NCBI GenBank assembly: GCA_023079485.1
Contig: CM041084.1
Coordinates: 22,844,609 to 22,908,608 of the forward strand
DNA: 64,000 nucleotides
Direction of reading: 5' to 3'
Source of the DNA: Archilochus colubris
Lineage: Eukaryota > Chordata > Aves > Apodiformes > Trochilidae
Shown: one piece after another, positions 1-15,500 of the stretch
Layout: every line of letters starts with the position of its first letter
How positions within the stretch are numbered: position 1 is the first letter of the stretch
Notes under the pieces: generated by a model
Seen by the model: only the letters and a program-made list of their open reading frames with translations
The model's database searches: none
Told to the model about the DNA's origin: nothing
Program-made: the position numbers and the translations under genes

Positions 1-3000
1 GGGGGGTTGGAACAAGGTGATCTTTAAGGTCCCTTCACACCCAAACTATTCTATGATTGGTAGCAGGACTGAGGAGAAGGCAGTGCAGGAGATTCTCTCC
101 TTCCCCAGTAATGACACAAGCATCAGCACCTGCCACAATGCCACAACTGTCCTGGCACCTTTGCTAAGTCCTTCACTGATTTTTCAGAGGAAAATAGGTA
201 GAAATCTATTCATAAAGATAAATGCTGCAGAAAAGAAGCCTACAGAAGCAATCCCCTGGGAAGGCCAAAGCAATAATAGTGCAGAAAAATTTTGCAATTT
301 CTCAATGTTTCCTAGTGCCTCTGCTCCATTATGTCCATTGCTTTGGTCAGTTACATCCCAAAACCTTTAGGAAAATTCTCCTAAAGTTTCTCTTGATATA
401 CTCATCACACAGATCATATAATATTGCATTTTTTCACATTTCACTCTTCATTTAGTTCCTAAGTTGTCTTCAGAGAGTAAAGGGCCTCAAACTCAAGATC
501 TGGACCACTGGAGAATATTCAGACCTGGGATTTGAATTGCCTTCTTAATTAAAGTATCCTGTAATCCCAGCCCTTTCTCCAGAGGAGACAATGGGGCTCA
601 CCTTGGTTGTGGCTTAGTGTCAATACCTGCAATGGTGTCCCAATCTGTCTCAGCACCATGGCCACAAATTACAGCTGAGCTGAAACATAAGCAAAAAGTG
701 AAATCATGCTGGTTTGCACTGCCTCCATATTAACCTTTATTTTAAATATCTTTGTTTCTGCAAAAGATATAAGGTACCTCTTCAAGCATGGTGTGTTATA
801 TTTCAAAGGCACATTAGACTTTCTTCCTGTCTCTGGTGTCCAAACAGGATGAATCTGTATAAAAGGATGTCCACAAATGAGAAAATAGGACCAGGTCCAC
901 TGGTACCTTTAGCTTGTGCATGAGAGAGCTGAGGGGGCAGTTCCTCTCCATTTTCCTTTTATTTTGGGCCAATTCTAACTATTGGCATTAGTCCCAGAAT
1001 AGATTAAAACAGTTTGGGCATTAGCAAGGTATAGCTGGAGCCAAAGGCACAAGAACTGCAAAATCACCCTATATTCTCTGGATGTTTTTCCATTTAGCTG
1101 AAGAAATCAGATTCAAGTCTCACCCCTTCACTCCACTGAAGTGATTCAAACTAGACCGTAGCAGCCAAAAAAAAAGAAAAAAAAATCCCACAAAACTATA
1201 GCCTATAAAGAGTGACCACTCACCAAAGCAAAGCACTGAAAGGTAGAGGGTGACTTTGGATCTGATCAGTTTGCTGGAAGCTCTGAATGTTTCTTAGGAC
1301 ATGCTTAGAAATGGTCACCCAGTGGTTCAGCATATCCTGACAAACCAGTATAATCATTACAGACTCCAGCAACAGGGCTCTTGTTCCTTCACCTCTGTTG
1401 CCAAGATGGACCTGCTTGTTGATCCAGCCACAGGAATGCTCTCAGATCATAATGAGCAGAAGACACCTAACTGGAGTTCCACTAAAGGTCCAGTTTAACA
1501 CACATCTCATTCATGTGCACATCTAATGTCTGTGCACCTATGCATTATTTGGAATATTAACCAGGGGAAATCCCAGATGTACCTAAAGACATCTCATGCA
1601 TGTATGTGGTCATAGGACTTTATGTTACATACAGGATCATAACTCTCTGGCTCTGATACTTGGGCCTCCCTTTTGAACTATTGTTCCCAAATCATTAATA
1701 AACGACTGGCAGAAATAAATTGATATAAAGCCTGACGGTGAAATAAATGATGTCAGGTTAATCAAAACAGAGAAGTGCTAATGCCATCCTCCAGGCCTGG
1801 TACAAGAGCGACCAACTGGGTGAGCCCATGAGATAGAAGTTTGCTTTGTGTGTACATTTGGAGGTCTCACACACCTCAGGGTGCCTTGGCAGACTCCAGT
1901 GAGGCACTTGTGCAGCAGGAATACCTTTTACCTCTCCTGTCCCCTGTATGAAAAGACACATTGATCTTCTCCTTGTATTTACAGCAGCCTTTACTAGCTG
2001 CATTGAAACAGATCACCTTGAGATTTGGTTCAAACATAGAGAGTCCCTTGAGTTTTTTCCCCAGCTGTTAGGAGAGAAAAAAAGCTGTTTAAACACTCAC
2101 TTCAGGGAAGCTGCAGACAAAGGCATTACCTCTTCCCAGGTGTGGATTCTGCCTGACTTTGAAGTGAATCTATTGAGCAATCCTTGAGAAAGTTCTGCAT
2201 GTTCCATCATTATGTTAAACCATTAATTGCCCATTAATTGCTAATAGTTTCCAATATAATGTGCATTACACTCATTAAAATCCACTGCTTTGGCATTTTT
2301 TTTCTCTCTAGTTAGTCTACTTTAAAAAGAAATGTATTATTTGAGACTCTGAGCTCTCAGGTATTTTCACCTGTCCCACCAAAATTTGCCATTTAGTCCA
2401 ACAGAAGAAGGAATCAGGATGTAAGAGATTCCCCTGGCATTAAGGAATATTTACAGGTGAAAAGTCTAAAATGCTAAAGTATACATAAATATTTAAATCT
2501 CCTGGGTTTCAGGGAACATATCTGCTTTTCTGCACTGTTGCAATTTAAATTTGCTGTCTGCACTTGAGCACATTACAGTGTGCTGTAGGTGGCCAGCTCC
2601 ATACTGACAGGCTGATTAATGTCTGGGATAAACAGAAGCATTTCTTCAATGGTTGAAAACTGTAGATAATCACTGGGGTTACTTTGTTTTCCCCAGAGCA
2701 GTAACCTTTTCCCGAATCACTCTTCTTCAGCCTTGTTCAAACCTTCCCAGATTTAATATAGCGCAGGCCACTAACTAATACCACAAATAAGGACTTCAGG
2801 GATACTGAAATAAAACTCCAGCACCTTCCTCAAGCCAGATTATAATGTAGCCCTAAATTTTCAGCTCAATATCAGCTTAATATTCCAGCTTTGGTTTTGT
2901 TTTTGTTTCTTTTTTTTCAACCAGGAGATCTGTTATATCCCTACAATTCTCCTGTCTGGTTCACCGCTGGAAAAATACATAAGAGGTCAGAAAATTTATT

Positions 3001-6000
3001 TCACTGCTTCAACAAGAAATTAATAGAATTGATTAGCCACAGTATCTCAAGGCTTAGATCCATGCTTTGCAGAAGAAATTCATAATATCCTGAAAGTTGA
3101 AATCCTGAAATATCATTTCACTGCAGTGAATAAGACCAAATCAGCTATTCGTTGCACTCAGTAAAGATACACTATAGTGAACAGAATGATAAGCCTAGCT
3201 CGTGTTAGCACTGTAACGAAAGCAGCAAACCATGACAAGGTTAATCCCTGCCATTAAGAGTGACTATAACACACCTTGTTGATATTAATAAGGTCTTTGA
3301 GCTTTATTTTATAAAAGGCTTAATAAGTCATAGTGCGAAGTTGACCCAAATGCTGCTGATGCTTTTCTCTCATCGTATGATATGCCTACTTTGCAACTGG
3401 TAGACTAAGATGCTCTGTAGACTCCGTTTTTTTAATCAGAGATTAAAGCAGCTCTCATGGTTGTAGATATGGAAAACTCTAAGAAATATTGGGCTTCTTA
3501 CAGAGTTCTATAGTGTTATTCAAGACCTATTCTGAGACCCACAGCAGAGTCTACAGGACTCACAATCGTGATTCTAGCCCCTGCACCCTTTCTTTCCTGA
3601 ATTCCATTTCATTTCTTTGCTATAAAACTGAAATACAGTCAGCATTACATTTCTATTTAATCTATCTCTTATTACTAATAACTGGGCAGGCTACTCCATG
3701 CAAATCTAGCAAGATTAAAACCCATAAGAGAGATAAATGTGTGCTTGCACTGTCACCTAAGAAGTGTTCACTATCACAGCTCTTACCAAACTACAATTGT
3801 GCAATTTTTTTTTAAGTGCAATATTTAAAGATAAATTACAAACATTTCATAGCAAATTGTGCACTCATTGCTCCTAGGGTTTGGGGGTTGTTTTTTGTTT
3901 TTCCACTATTCCCTGAAGTCTTATTAGATGTCCTTTCATCCAAAACTCTTCCACCATTCACACTGCAATTCATACTGCAAGTCTGCAGAATGTTCACAAG
4001 CAAGCTACTGGATGTATCTGCAAGATGGTAGCCGACCTTTGTTGACTGGCTTTAGCTGGATTAGACACATTGTATTCTGTTTTCTTCCCTACATATAGAT
4101 TGCTGATATAGATAGTCACACCTATAAGATTTAAGGTATGAAGCAAAGTTATTCACAGCAGCCTTCTGAGAGCTTCCAGTAAATAACTATAAAGCTAATA
4201 TGTTACCTTTAACCAAAATTCTCAAAAAAAAAATCACTTCAATACTGTAAGTATAACAATTATGGAAATTATGGAAAATAATGGAAAAGAACAGCATCAA
4301 CAAAGTAGTCAGTGTTACTGTAACTCCTTGCTGCACTCCCATTCTGGCTCACTTGTATGTCATCAGCTTGGGTTTTTTCCTGTCTTATTAAACCAGGAGA
4401 TCTCTGGAGCTACACTGTGTTGACATACTGCTTCATACAACAGGGCTCAACTTGAGGCCATGTAAATGCTAAATTTACTGCCAGGTCAAATGCCCACCAA
4501 CACTTAAAAGTATTTGCTATGAAGATGAACACAAAAAAAGAGGATTACCACAGCTGAGAAGAAATCTTGTGGTTTTGTTTGTTGTTAGGCAAGATGCTTA
4601 GTGGAATAGACTAAGAAAAGACTAAGAAAATAGAATAGACTAAGAAAAGCTTAAACTTCTTGGTTGAAAAATTGAAAGTAAACCTAGCACATAAAGGTGA
4701 TGAGGTGATGTCAGGCAGGATAACATTGTCTCTACTTATTGTTCTAGTACATTTGCATGCTCTTGGTGTATCTCTCTTGCTTTCTCCCCTCCCCAGCAGA
4801 AAGTTAAAAGCTCTTTTCCAAAAGTTTTTTGGCTATCTCATCATTCTGCTCTAATGTATTAATGTAATAATTATGCTGTAAAATAGACAAGAGATGTGGC
4901 TGTGAAGTGTATTTTTAAGCATTTTCTGATGGCTGCGTGGTACATTTTTGTCTCAAGGGGGAGGCCACTTCAGCCCCACCTCACCTCATTAACATGTAAG
5001 CCAAAACAGCTCATTTATTGGGATACACAGGGGACATAAAATCAAGGAATACATACATCAGATGAAGAATGGCAGTATCACTGTCCTTTGCTTCACTGGT
5101 TTGTTGCAAGAAATCTTTGATTCTGTATATGAGAAAAATTGAGTGCAAAATGCCACAAATTATTGCTGAAATATTTATGAACCCAAAAATGTAATGATAA
5201 GGTTTCAAACGCTGTTATCATGAGTAATGCTATGTATGTAACCTTCACAGCAGAGTGCCACTGGATTTTCTGTTCAAAAATTATTCATCCCAGCAGCAGG
5301 TCATGCCATCTTCCTGGGTTAAGTCACAAATTTCCCTCAGAGAGTGTGTGAGCATGTGTTTGGCTTTAAGAAAACAATGCCCTCCCAAAAGTTAATGATG
5401 GAGGTTGTTACAAGGTCTAAGCAAAGCAATTATTTTAAACTACAAGCCAAAAAAACATTCTCTTTGTTTGTCTTTCTCTGGGTTGTCCTTGACTTTCAGC
5501 TGCAGGGAGGAGGAGCAGCCAAGCTAGCCAAAGAGGAGCTGCAATTAAGTTCAAACCCCCCCCAAGAATGACAGGGAGGAGCAAGAACAGAGCTCTCCAT
5601 AGGTTTTGGTGGGGAATAAGGCACTCATATCTATTTTTTAAACATGATCTGCCCTTAAATTCATCTGCTAAATCAAAGGCAAGTCCTGGTAGAAAACAAG
5701 CAGGAAATGAGACAATGTCAAAGACAAGGTTATAAAGGAAATTTTGGAGGGAACACCATGAGCAGCTAATAATCTGCCTGGAAGAAATCCACAAAGTAAG
5801 ATTTACCTTTCCCAGGTGAAACCCAAGAATTAAAGAAAACTAAAATGCTGAGAGATATGCAGGAACTGGGAACATAGGTTTTCTGTACATGCACAGAGGC
5901 ACCCTCCAAAGAAAAGAGAAGGTTGCTTCCCATAGTCAGAAGTGGGAATAAGCAGGAGGGGAAAAAACATGCTATTGTATTAACCTTTTGATGTAGACAG

Positions 6001-9000
6001 AAGTAGTACAAATTACACCCAAAATCCACTCTGGGGAGGTTCAAACTAAGTAAACTCAATCTGGGTGAAGTACAGAGTGCTACTTCACCCTGGCAGATTC
6101 ATCAGGTGAGTTCCTGATCTTACTTCTGCTCCTGATCCTCCTCCAGCCTTCACAACAGGTGAAATATATTCAATGGCAGCATGAGATCCATCCATGGGTT
6201 CTGACTGTTTCTCAGAGGAATCATGAATTCAGCTCATGGAAATGGGTGTATCTTGTTTATTTGCTCCAGTTACTGGATTTTCCCCCACTTTCAGCCCTGC
6301 TAGAGCAAGGAGGTTGGTGTGCTGGGGCAGAAGTCATGATAGAAACCATGGCTGCTGATGTCAGCACTTCTCAGCAAGTCCAATGTCAGTCTTGCAGTGG
6401 TGAGACAAAAAAACAGAAAAGAGAGGACAATTGGTGGAAAAGGAAATCTCAGGAGAAATTTAAAAAATGGTAAAAGAAGGTGTAAAGGGTAGAGTTAAGA
6501 AAATTGTGTGAAGGGAAACAATCAAAAAGAGAGCACTCCACTGTACATTTTAAGTTCCACTTTACATATTACATTTTTGTACTAACTCATAATTTTTTCC
6601 CTCTTTTTTTCCATTTTTTTTCTTTTTTTCCCTCTTCAAGGTTTCTGGCATGCATAGAGAGAAACTGGCCTGGTAAAGAAGAAACAAATGTATGTCTGGA
6701 GACACAAGTTACATACATGGTAGTACATACACATGCATGCAGAATGCAATGCTGATCACACTGTCTGAATGTCATTGTCAAATGATTCTCAGTGCCCCTT
6801 TCACCTTGAATTGACTTGGAAGTGAAAACTCTGATTTTAGTTATTTTAATTCATATCTAGCTAATTTTGCTGTGGTAAATATAATTACTTCAGATGTGAA
6901 GGTAAACAATGAATGGGAATTTCCTCAAGATTTAACCCAAAAATATTTCCAGTGTAGATAAACATAATAGAGTCTAAAAAGTTGACCATAATACTAGGTT
7001 GTGTTGCCCATAAAAATAATTTTTAATTAATTTCTCTCATCTTCAAAGTCTATTTGTCATTGGTGTATCTCAGGTTTTGTGTTCTCTTCCCAGTACTGAT
7101 TAAATACTTATTTTCTACTAGATGAAAAGGTTTATTCCTCTTAATCTATTTTTTACTGGTTTAATGGATTTGGGCATAACAAATTCAAAGATGGTCTTTA
7201 TTCTCAGACACCAAAATATGTAATTAGAAGTAAATAAAACATTTTAATCACACTGCTCCACAGTTCCTACTTAAAAATCTATTTTTCCATGATGAAAAAA
7301 AGGAAGTTATATATCAGCATTCATATCAAATGAATCTTACTCCATCAAACTTAGTGGAGATTGAAATAAGGAAATGTGTCACACTTTGCCGTAAACAGAT
7401 CAGAAAATGGGTGAAAAATGGTAAAGAACACTTTATTCTAATTTGGCAGTATTAGCCATGCACATCCAAGTCTTTTGGCAAAGGTGAGGTCAGAGAAAAG
7501 CTCCTGATAAAAGCTGCTGCTATAAAAGCTGATGTAAAGCAAACATAGTAAAGATATTGCTATGTATTCCTTAAACAAAGCAGGTCCTATCTCAGAAGCC
7601 AGGAGATTTACTACAAACTTACTGAAAGATTTGTAGCTGTAAACTGATAGGATGTGTAGCTTTCAATTCTCTAAGCAGTGTATGCCTGAGGGAGGTTTTG
7701 TTGACTTGAATAGATTTACTTACAGCTGGTACCAGCCTGAGTGAGAGAATCAAGCTCTGCATGTAGACATTCTGCTGGTTAACTAAAAACCTCAGGGAAA
7801 ATTAGAAGATGGCATTCCTCATATTTTCTCCACCCCTAAGATGTTGCAAGATATGATCAAATGCACTGCAAGATGCTTAATCTTATTTGCATATTTTCCC
7901 ATCATTTTATGCAAGGGGATGGAAAAAGGTTACATAAAGCAAGTATCACTTTGCCTGGATAATAAATGTAAACTATTTTAAGGTGTGTTCAAGGACAGTT
8001 CTGCTCATTTCAGACTTTCTTTGGTGGTTCAGGCTTTGCAGTTTTTTCAACCACAATTGCTATGCAGGACACTGAAAGCTATTGAAAATTTCAAAACATT
8101 TGTACTTGAAAAACACAAGAGGGTAGTAGTACAAATTTGATTACTTTGGTTTAAACTAAATTAATGCTAAAACTTTTTTTTTTTAGTGTAATTCATTTCT
8201 GCCTTACTTGTGGTGACTTGCAGAGTAGTTAATTACTGCTTGGAGGCAAAAATTGTGGCACAGAGGTCATTAAAAAAAATAAAAGAAAGATTTAGGGAGT
8301 GTAAAAAAAGCCAGTTTTTTTACAACTGGCTAATTTGTCCAGAAGGGGATACATTTTTATAGCATGCATAAAGCAGAAATATTTATCTTGAAGAAAAACC
8401 ATAATATTTTCCTTTCTGTTTTTAGAACCAGCCATTTGGTTGTTCTGCAATATTGTTTGACAGATCTTTCATTGTTACTAGTTTCTATTACAATACTTTC
8501 CCTGCCACTGAATTTGGAATCTTTCAGGTTATTTGACATGATACAAATACTTCTGATTTCTCCCTCAAAGTCTGTTGATCATACACGAAGAAAACATTCC
8601 AAAGAAAATGCAGGGAATCTAATAGAAAAAGAAAAAAATCCTAAATATTTTTGGTTTGAACTGCATTAATTTCACATACCCTCCAAATAGTCTTGAATTT
8701 GACACCTGCCACGTTAAGTCAGAACGATTCTTCTCATCATCATGCCCCAGCTTGACTGCCTCCTGTTTCCCATAGATTTTTTTGGAAGCTTGTAGAAACA
8801 CAAGCACCTTGCAAAATCTCACCCAGCAAAGTGAGTCACATTCTTCAGAGAGCACCTCAGCCTAATGACCAAACAAACAAACAATTTTCTTTTTCTCATA
8901 GAATGGATTAGAAACAGGCTTTGCTTTTACCTTTGGAAGCTGGGTCACTATCTGCCTAAAAGCTGGTAAAACACAGGGGCAGAGAACAGGAGTTGGTTAC

Positions 9001-9393
9001 ATCAATTTAGTGGAAACCAAGGAAAAAAACATTGTCTCAAATGTATGGGAGTACAAACAGCTTATTTTTTAATGGGAAGCATAAATACTTGTATTTCTGA
9101 GAGTAAAGCAAAGGTGTTGAATTTTGAGAATTTAATAAGAAAAATCTGTGTTTCTGGTTTAAGTGCTCAGTCTCTTACCCAGAAAAAGAAACTTGTATTA
9201 AATTTATATCAGTTGATTTGGATTGCATGCAATTAACAGTCTTTTTTTTTTTTCATTTTTTTTTTAATTTCCCTGCACGCTGGAAGGCACTTTTCTGCAT
9301 CTTTTTCTACTCAATCCAAAATATAAATCAAGATGGTTACTAATGGCAGAAAGCCTTGCCCTCATCCCAGAGCACCTATTTGTTTGTCAGGAT
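1..9393. other. AT-rich non-coding stretch, no gene seen
   Basis: No ORF here has recognisable domains, and none exceeds about 120 codons, which is expected by chance in AT-rich DNA. I saw no RNA gene and no clear interspersed repeat. The stretch opens with a run of six G. It contains a small A-rich tandem array (listed separately) and a T-rich tract around 6583-6640. The segment at 2220-2280 is rich in ATTA/TAAT cores, but nothing more can be claimed for it. Confidence 0.6.
4605..4649. repeat. Imperfect tandem repeat, about 13-16 bp unit
   Basis: The unit AATAGACTAAGAAAAG occurs at 4605-4620 and again exactly at 4634-4649. A shortened version, ACTAAGAAAATAG, lies between them at 4621-4633. 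This looks like local slippage duplication in an A-rich stretch. No function is implied. Confidence 0.8.
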
Positions 9394-9545
9394 TACACAG
9401 AATCACAGAATGTTAAGGGTGGAAAGGGACCTTAAGAGATCAAGTCCACCCCCCCTGCCAGGGGTTGATTACCTAAAGTAGGTCACACAGGATTTTACCC
9501 ATAAGTCACATTTGGGTGTCCTGAGCCATAGTTCATCCTCAGTTA
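9394..9545 (-). mobile_element. CR1 LINE 3' end fragment
   Basis: Read on the plus strand, this matches the reverse complement of the avian CR1 3' end as I know it. It starts with an ACAGAATCACAGAATG-type terminus (9396-9411), followed by a GGTGGAAAGGGACCTT block and a GATCAAGTCCACCCCCC block. The next part, 'ACCTAAAGTAGGTCACACAGGA' in pieces, corresponds to the CR1 region that normally reads as 'contributing to bleeding through of one block in the tail'; more plainly, it matches the usual AGCAGGTTGCACAGGAT segment just upstream of the 3' tail. The copy is 5'-truncated with no ORF left. It is clearly diverged, so it is an old insertion. The inner boundary is approximate. Confidence 0.8.
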
Positions 9546-12500
9546 ACTTCAACAAAATGAAGACATTGGAGATTTATCATAGAACCTGGTTTCTTGGTAT
9601 CTCAAAGTAGCATTTTTTAAAAAAATATGATTAATTTAAGGTTTAGGCCTATGTGAAGAGCTGGGTTCTAACAGGCTCTGAAATCAATTTTGCTTGAATT
9701 TTTTACTTACCAGTCCCTTGAAAACAGCTATACATTCACAGAAACACTCACTTTCTACTTACCCCTGATGACACAGGCTCCTCAGCTACACGTCTTTTTT
9801 ATGTGTGTACCATACAAGCTGTACACATTATGACTTCTTTTTTTAATTTATGCATTTTAAATGTATCTTAATATAACCCAGGAATGGTCGTATCAATGAA
9901 GATATGACCAGTAGCTCATTATCCCCTGTACCTGTGGCCAGGAGCAGATGTTTACCACGAAAGGTAAGGACAGCACAAAGTGTTACTCATCCATTACACG
10001 CTCTCAGTTTCTGATACTCTGTGACTGCATGGAGAATTTTAAGTCATTGAATTTGTTTATTCTCTCTCCATTCCAGAGTTGGTTGACATGCAAGGATAAA
10101 AAGAAAAAATAGCTCTTTGCTGCCTCTTTTGGAGAAAAGGAGAAAGTTAACCTGGGCATAGTGTATTTATGCAAACTAAATTAATCCCAGTGTACCTATA
10201 CTGTCTGCTGAGATCTTTAAAAGAATATTAAGCTGTACTTGAGAATGTATTTATTGAAGGGGGACTGAGACTCTAAATGCATGTCCAGTGTGTGCTTTGT
10301 CCCCCTCTCAACACCCCAAATCTGCACTGCCATGCACCCAAGTAGTTGCAGGAAGCAGGAAAAAACACTACTCCTAAGTTCCATAAGATTCTCACTGTCA
10401 AGTTTCTGTTGCCTTTAAGTTGAAGAGACCAGTGTGAGAAACTAATTTTCAGAATCATTATCTTTAATCCAAGCTAGCTCTTAAAACTGTCCATGTAGGC
10501 AAGAGTATTAGACCCAGGTTGCTTTATAGATTCACTTGAATGAAAATGTGTGTCCTGGCATTTTTCATGGACTCACAATCCCAGTTGTTTTTATTTCTGC
10601 GTCCAGAGCTCCTCATTCAAACATGTAATTTTAATCAAATTATTTTTCTTTTAGTGTCATTGCCTCCCATTGGTTGCCAAAGATATTAATTATCAAATAT
10701 AATTCACACCAAACAGAGTTCAGACTCTCAGAAGTACAAGTTCTTGTGTTACCACTCCAAAGACTTCTTTACTCCCCCCCCCCTTTTCCATCTTCACATA
10801 TACCTTTCTTTTCTCTCCTTCTCTCTTTCTCTTCCACACACTGTGAGGGGACCATTTCCATCATTATCACATGACATCAAGGAGGTTGCATATGGAGGCA
10901 AAAGAGTGCAGAGCATTAGTGTAATGTATAATGTACAAGCTCAAAAAAACCTGTACTCAGCTGAGCAGATGGCTTCACAACAGGGCTATGAGCCAGGAAC
11001 TAAAGATTCATGTTTTACCAGAAATAAAACAAGTCAGAAGATGTAAAACTATGTTTTCTGAATTTAATTCTGTGTATTTGGGTTAAGCCAAGAGCTTTAA
11101 ACAGCTCTTTAGTCCAGATGCCGAGAATATTAACATACCCATTGATGTAGGATTTTGAACAACAAACCCAACAACAAATAAGTGTTTAATTTCAGGACAT
11201 TTGCTGGAATCCCTCAAGTTTTCCTTTTCCTTTTCTTGCTTTGGCACAGAAAGCACAGGGCCTGAATCTGCAGCCTGCAGCCCCAGCTCCCACCCCAGGT
11301 AAAACAGATGGGTGCCATTCAGCACTGGTGAGATCTTTTGAAAGAGCAAGACCCACTATCACTGCTCACCCCTGAGAAACAAGGCCAAGCTTATTTTCTT
11401 TCCTTGGCATGGATTTTACATCTATGCAGAAATGATAATTTTTGTTTATCAAACATGGAAAGAACAGAGATACTCTAAAGCAGAATATATATGCCTGTAA
11501 ATTCTTTAGGGATTACAGGGCCTTACTCAAGGGGGGTCTCTAGCAGGAGCCTTTAAATTCTGTTATTATTAAAATAATTTCAGAGGCCCATGTATCCAGC
11601 TGCCCACTTTCAAGATTTTATCAAGAATCTCCCTGTAGCGGATGCTACATTCTCTTCTGGCATCTGGAGATTACATGGCAGCTTTCACTTTCATTTGTAA
11701 TGAAAAAAGCTCCTGAGTTCACAAAGAAGATCTTGAAACCAGGAACAATATAAACAGCAAATAAAAGACCACTTTTTAAAAAAATGATTTTGAAGTCTGT
11801 CTCACCAGATTCTGAAGGCCTCCCTTATGATTTCAGGCTGGTGATTACTGCAAGCAGTCAAGGCTTAGCTCTGAGGCTGGCTCTGACCCCTGCAAATTTG
11901 TACAGAGCTGGGATTTAGGATCTTGGCTCCTAGTCCAACTAATCCAAGAAATAACAGACATGTAATAGAGAAGAAAGTACTGCTTGGGAAGCAAGATGTC
12001 TAGCACTCAACAAAGTCAAAATCAATAATCTGAGTCTGACCGATGAGCTCCCAGCAGAGAGAAATGGTGTCAGTCTCTTGGTTCTAGTACACCTGGCTGT
12101 GGTCCTTACCACTCATAAATCACTTCAGGATTCTTCAAGATAAAGAGAATTTCCTGAGTACTGGTTATCACTGCAGTGCCATGCAGATCTGTTTTCACAG
12201 CTGGATGCCCTGGTGCCCACAGTTAGTGCTGCTTGAAGCAGCACTCGTTCAAGCCACCTGCCAATGCAGCTCCATAGAGCAGCCAAATGGCAGGATTGAA
12301 AATGTTTCTGTACCTTAAAATGAGTTTCTTTGCAATTTGAATTGGCTAGATCAGCCTAGTTTTTGATGTCCTTAGTGACAGTTTGAAGGACACCTCAGAA
12401 AAAAGGAAACTGTCCAGACGACACTGCCACTTTATGCACTGACAGTAAATTTCCCCACATTTTAATTTGTGTTATGAGAAAAAAAAATCAAAACTTTAAG

Positions 12501-15500
12501 ATAGGTAATTAATTCTTACAGTGATAAGAATCTCCTTTGTAAAACAGAAAAATGTGTTCGCTCTCCCCAGACTTAAGCCATTAACAACTGTTCCTAAAGA
12601 GCTTATCTCAAAACCCCTCTCCCCATTTCATTAAGTGCCAAGATTTAATCAAGCTGAGTTAGATGGAGACCAAGGGCAGGAAAGCCTTGTACAAAGGAGA
12701 TAGGCAAAAATTCAAGCTTCCCACTAGCCAGTTTGAAGTAGAGGGGAGTTAGCTGGCATTTCCCCTTCCTTTGGTAGCTCAAGCATTTGCAATGGAGTGA
12801 CCTCTTTCCTCCTTCACAAGATTTTACTTTAGGGCATCAAGAAGGAATTTTTCCAGCTGGGCCTATATAGACCCTATATGTAGCTACATGTAGCCCATCT
12901 TATCTTTCTCTTACCACCACAAAGACACAGGGCAACAGATTTCAAAGCATAACACCCCTATTAAATCAGTTTACAGAGATCTTCAGCTTAAAACACTGTG
13001 AGCTGCTGTCTGAGGAGACACCATAGCAAATGCTGCAGAGTTTGGTGCACAGCCATGAGATGTGGAGATGGGCCCTACACATAGATCTGTCTGTGTTACC
13101 ACTGTGGTGGGAGCTCAGTAAACTAAAGCCTTGGAGCAACTTGGAAAACAGCTGGTACATCAATTTAATAAACTTGCAGCTTATATTGTCTGTAATTGCC
13201 TACGTGTCTGGATCAATGGCTTACTGCCCAATCCATTTCTGATGTATTACTGGAAATGTACATATTTCCTGGTTTGGAAATGCAACTACATACAGATTGC
13301 TTACCACTCAGCACTTTTTCTCTCTAGGTTTCCAAGTGTTTTGCAATGGAGAGACATTTACAGAAAGGAGAAAGTGGACACAAGGTAGGGTTACCTAAGT
13401 GTGTGCATCTGACCGTGGACAGAGAAAAACAGGACCCCTGAATCCCCTTCTCTTACCAAAGCAGGGCAGTGCCCTCTTTGTCCTTGTCTACTTTGAAAGG
13501 CAACAGAGTTTTTATTCAGTGAGTGGAAAATGCACATGATAATTTTATTTTTTTATTAAAAAGTTTCGAAAAGATAAATGAAAGGAATGCTTTGCTTTGT
13601 CTTTGGATTGTTCACTGAAACTGTCAGCCAGGACTAGACCTGTAGCTGAATTTGTATACAGTGACAGAGATAGCTCATTCAGGGGAGAATCCCATTTCCA
13701 GTAAGTACTGTAGGGATGAGACACTACCAACCCACCATGCCTGGGGGCTATGGAGGGAGGTGTGCCTGCAAGGACAAGGCTGATCCCTTCCTCCCAAGAT
13801 ACCGTTGTCTTCAAGATGCTAGGTGGTATTTTTACCATAAGCTATCTGAGATGGGGTGAGGGGAGGTAGGGGGGGTTAGTTTTAGGACAGTCTCTACTGG
13901 TCTGCCTTCATGAATTTGGCCTCTGTGGCCAGGTTAACTTGGTCCTCCTCCATTGCTTTTATACACCTCAGAAAAAAAAAAATCTCCCTTTCACTTGCTG
14001 TTCCAGGGATACTGGGTGAGCATGTATCTGCAGTCCTGCCCCTCCCCATCATAGTGCAGAACCAGAGAGAGCAGTCAGAAAACAAGTCCTGAGCAAGGTT
14101 ACCTGATTATCTCCTGGTCATGAAAAAGCAGCACTACAGGTCAACACATGAACTGCTCCTGCAACCACAGGCACTTTGTCCAGTCTTATAAAGGACTTGA
14201 TTTCATTCCCAAAGGCTTTCAGGACTCAGCTTCTCAGCCTGCCTGTCTCCTGCTATGCATACATTGACAACAATTTTTCCTCATCCAAATATTCAAAGCA
14301 GAAGCTAAGAATGCAAAGGTTATTTGCTTCCAAAACCCTCTCTCCATGGACAGGCCTACAATGTCTCTGATGATGAATAGCACCATGCTGGCATGCAAAT
14401 TTGCTAAATGTAACCAAGGAAACAGGGTCCCTACTAATACCATGCACTTCTCAGAGCATTTGCTGGAGGCAGAATAACATCCCTGGTATCTGTGTGCTGT
14501 CACTCACCTCTGGGAATGCAATGTAAAATAATTACACATATATAATGAGGAATAGGAAAGAAACACATCGTACGTAAATATAGCCAGACAGTCCTCTCAG
14601 TAAATGGGCTGATTTGATCAAGAAAACTGATGGTGCAGAATAGTAGTACTAATTTGGTTTTGATTCACAATGGAAAACAGAGGAGATTCAAGGGATATAT
14701 ACCACTGCTTAGGCCAAATTTTTTGTTAGTATATATCTGGCTATGTAGATGGGTTTAATAAGCTATGGGCTGGACCATAAAGCCACAGTACACTTGAAAA
14801 TGTAGAGAAAGATTGCAGCATGTGTAGCTTAAACAAAAAAAAAATAAACACATCCAAACCAACCAACTAACCAACACAAAAAACTTGAAGTCTTGGGATA
14901 GCCTGAATCACAGACAGGCTGATGAGAGGAACTGTGAGTTAACTAGGAGATGGCTTGAAGCTGCCCTGGTGTGGTAGTCATCCATAACATCCAGACAAGC
15001 TCTTGCTGAAGGGGATTATCTGGAACATGAATCAGAGGAATACAATCTATGAAGGAACTCAACAAGGGATAAAACTTAAGCCTGTGTTTGAGTGATGCTT
15101 ACCAGTTCTGTGGATGCAGCACAGTCTTCATAGCACCACTCGCGTGGATTGCTGTTCCTCATGTCTTCCACCATGTCCATCCCAGCACCATACCACACTT
15201 GTCAGTCTTCTTCCTGTGTAACTACTTTTTGCCAAGCTATTTCAGGACAGGAGGGAAAAGCAAGCGAACCGACCTGTGAGAAGAGCAGAATCCACTTCTT
15301 TTGGAGGAAATCTGTACAGCAGACATGATGTTGGTGTGAGCCAAGATAACAAAATAAACAAATAAACAAACAACCAGGATGCCCTCCCCTCATCTTCTTC
15401 CAATTACTGACATTTGTCTCCTGTGTCTCTGGGTTCTTCCAGAGTTCAGGGCTCCACTGTGTTCATACTAAACCCAAATGATCAAAAATCTTATGGACAG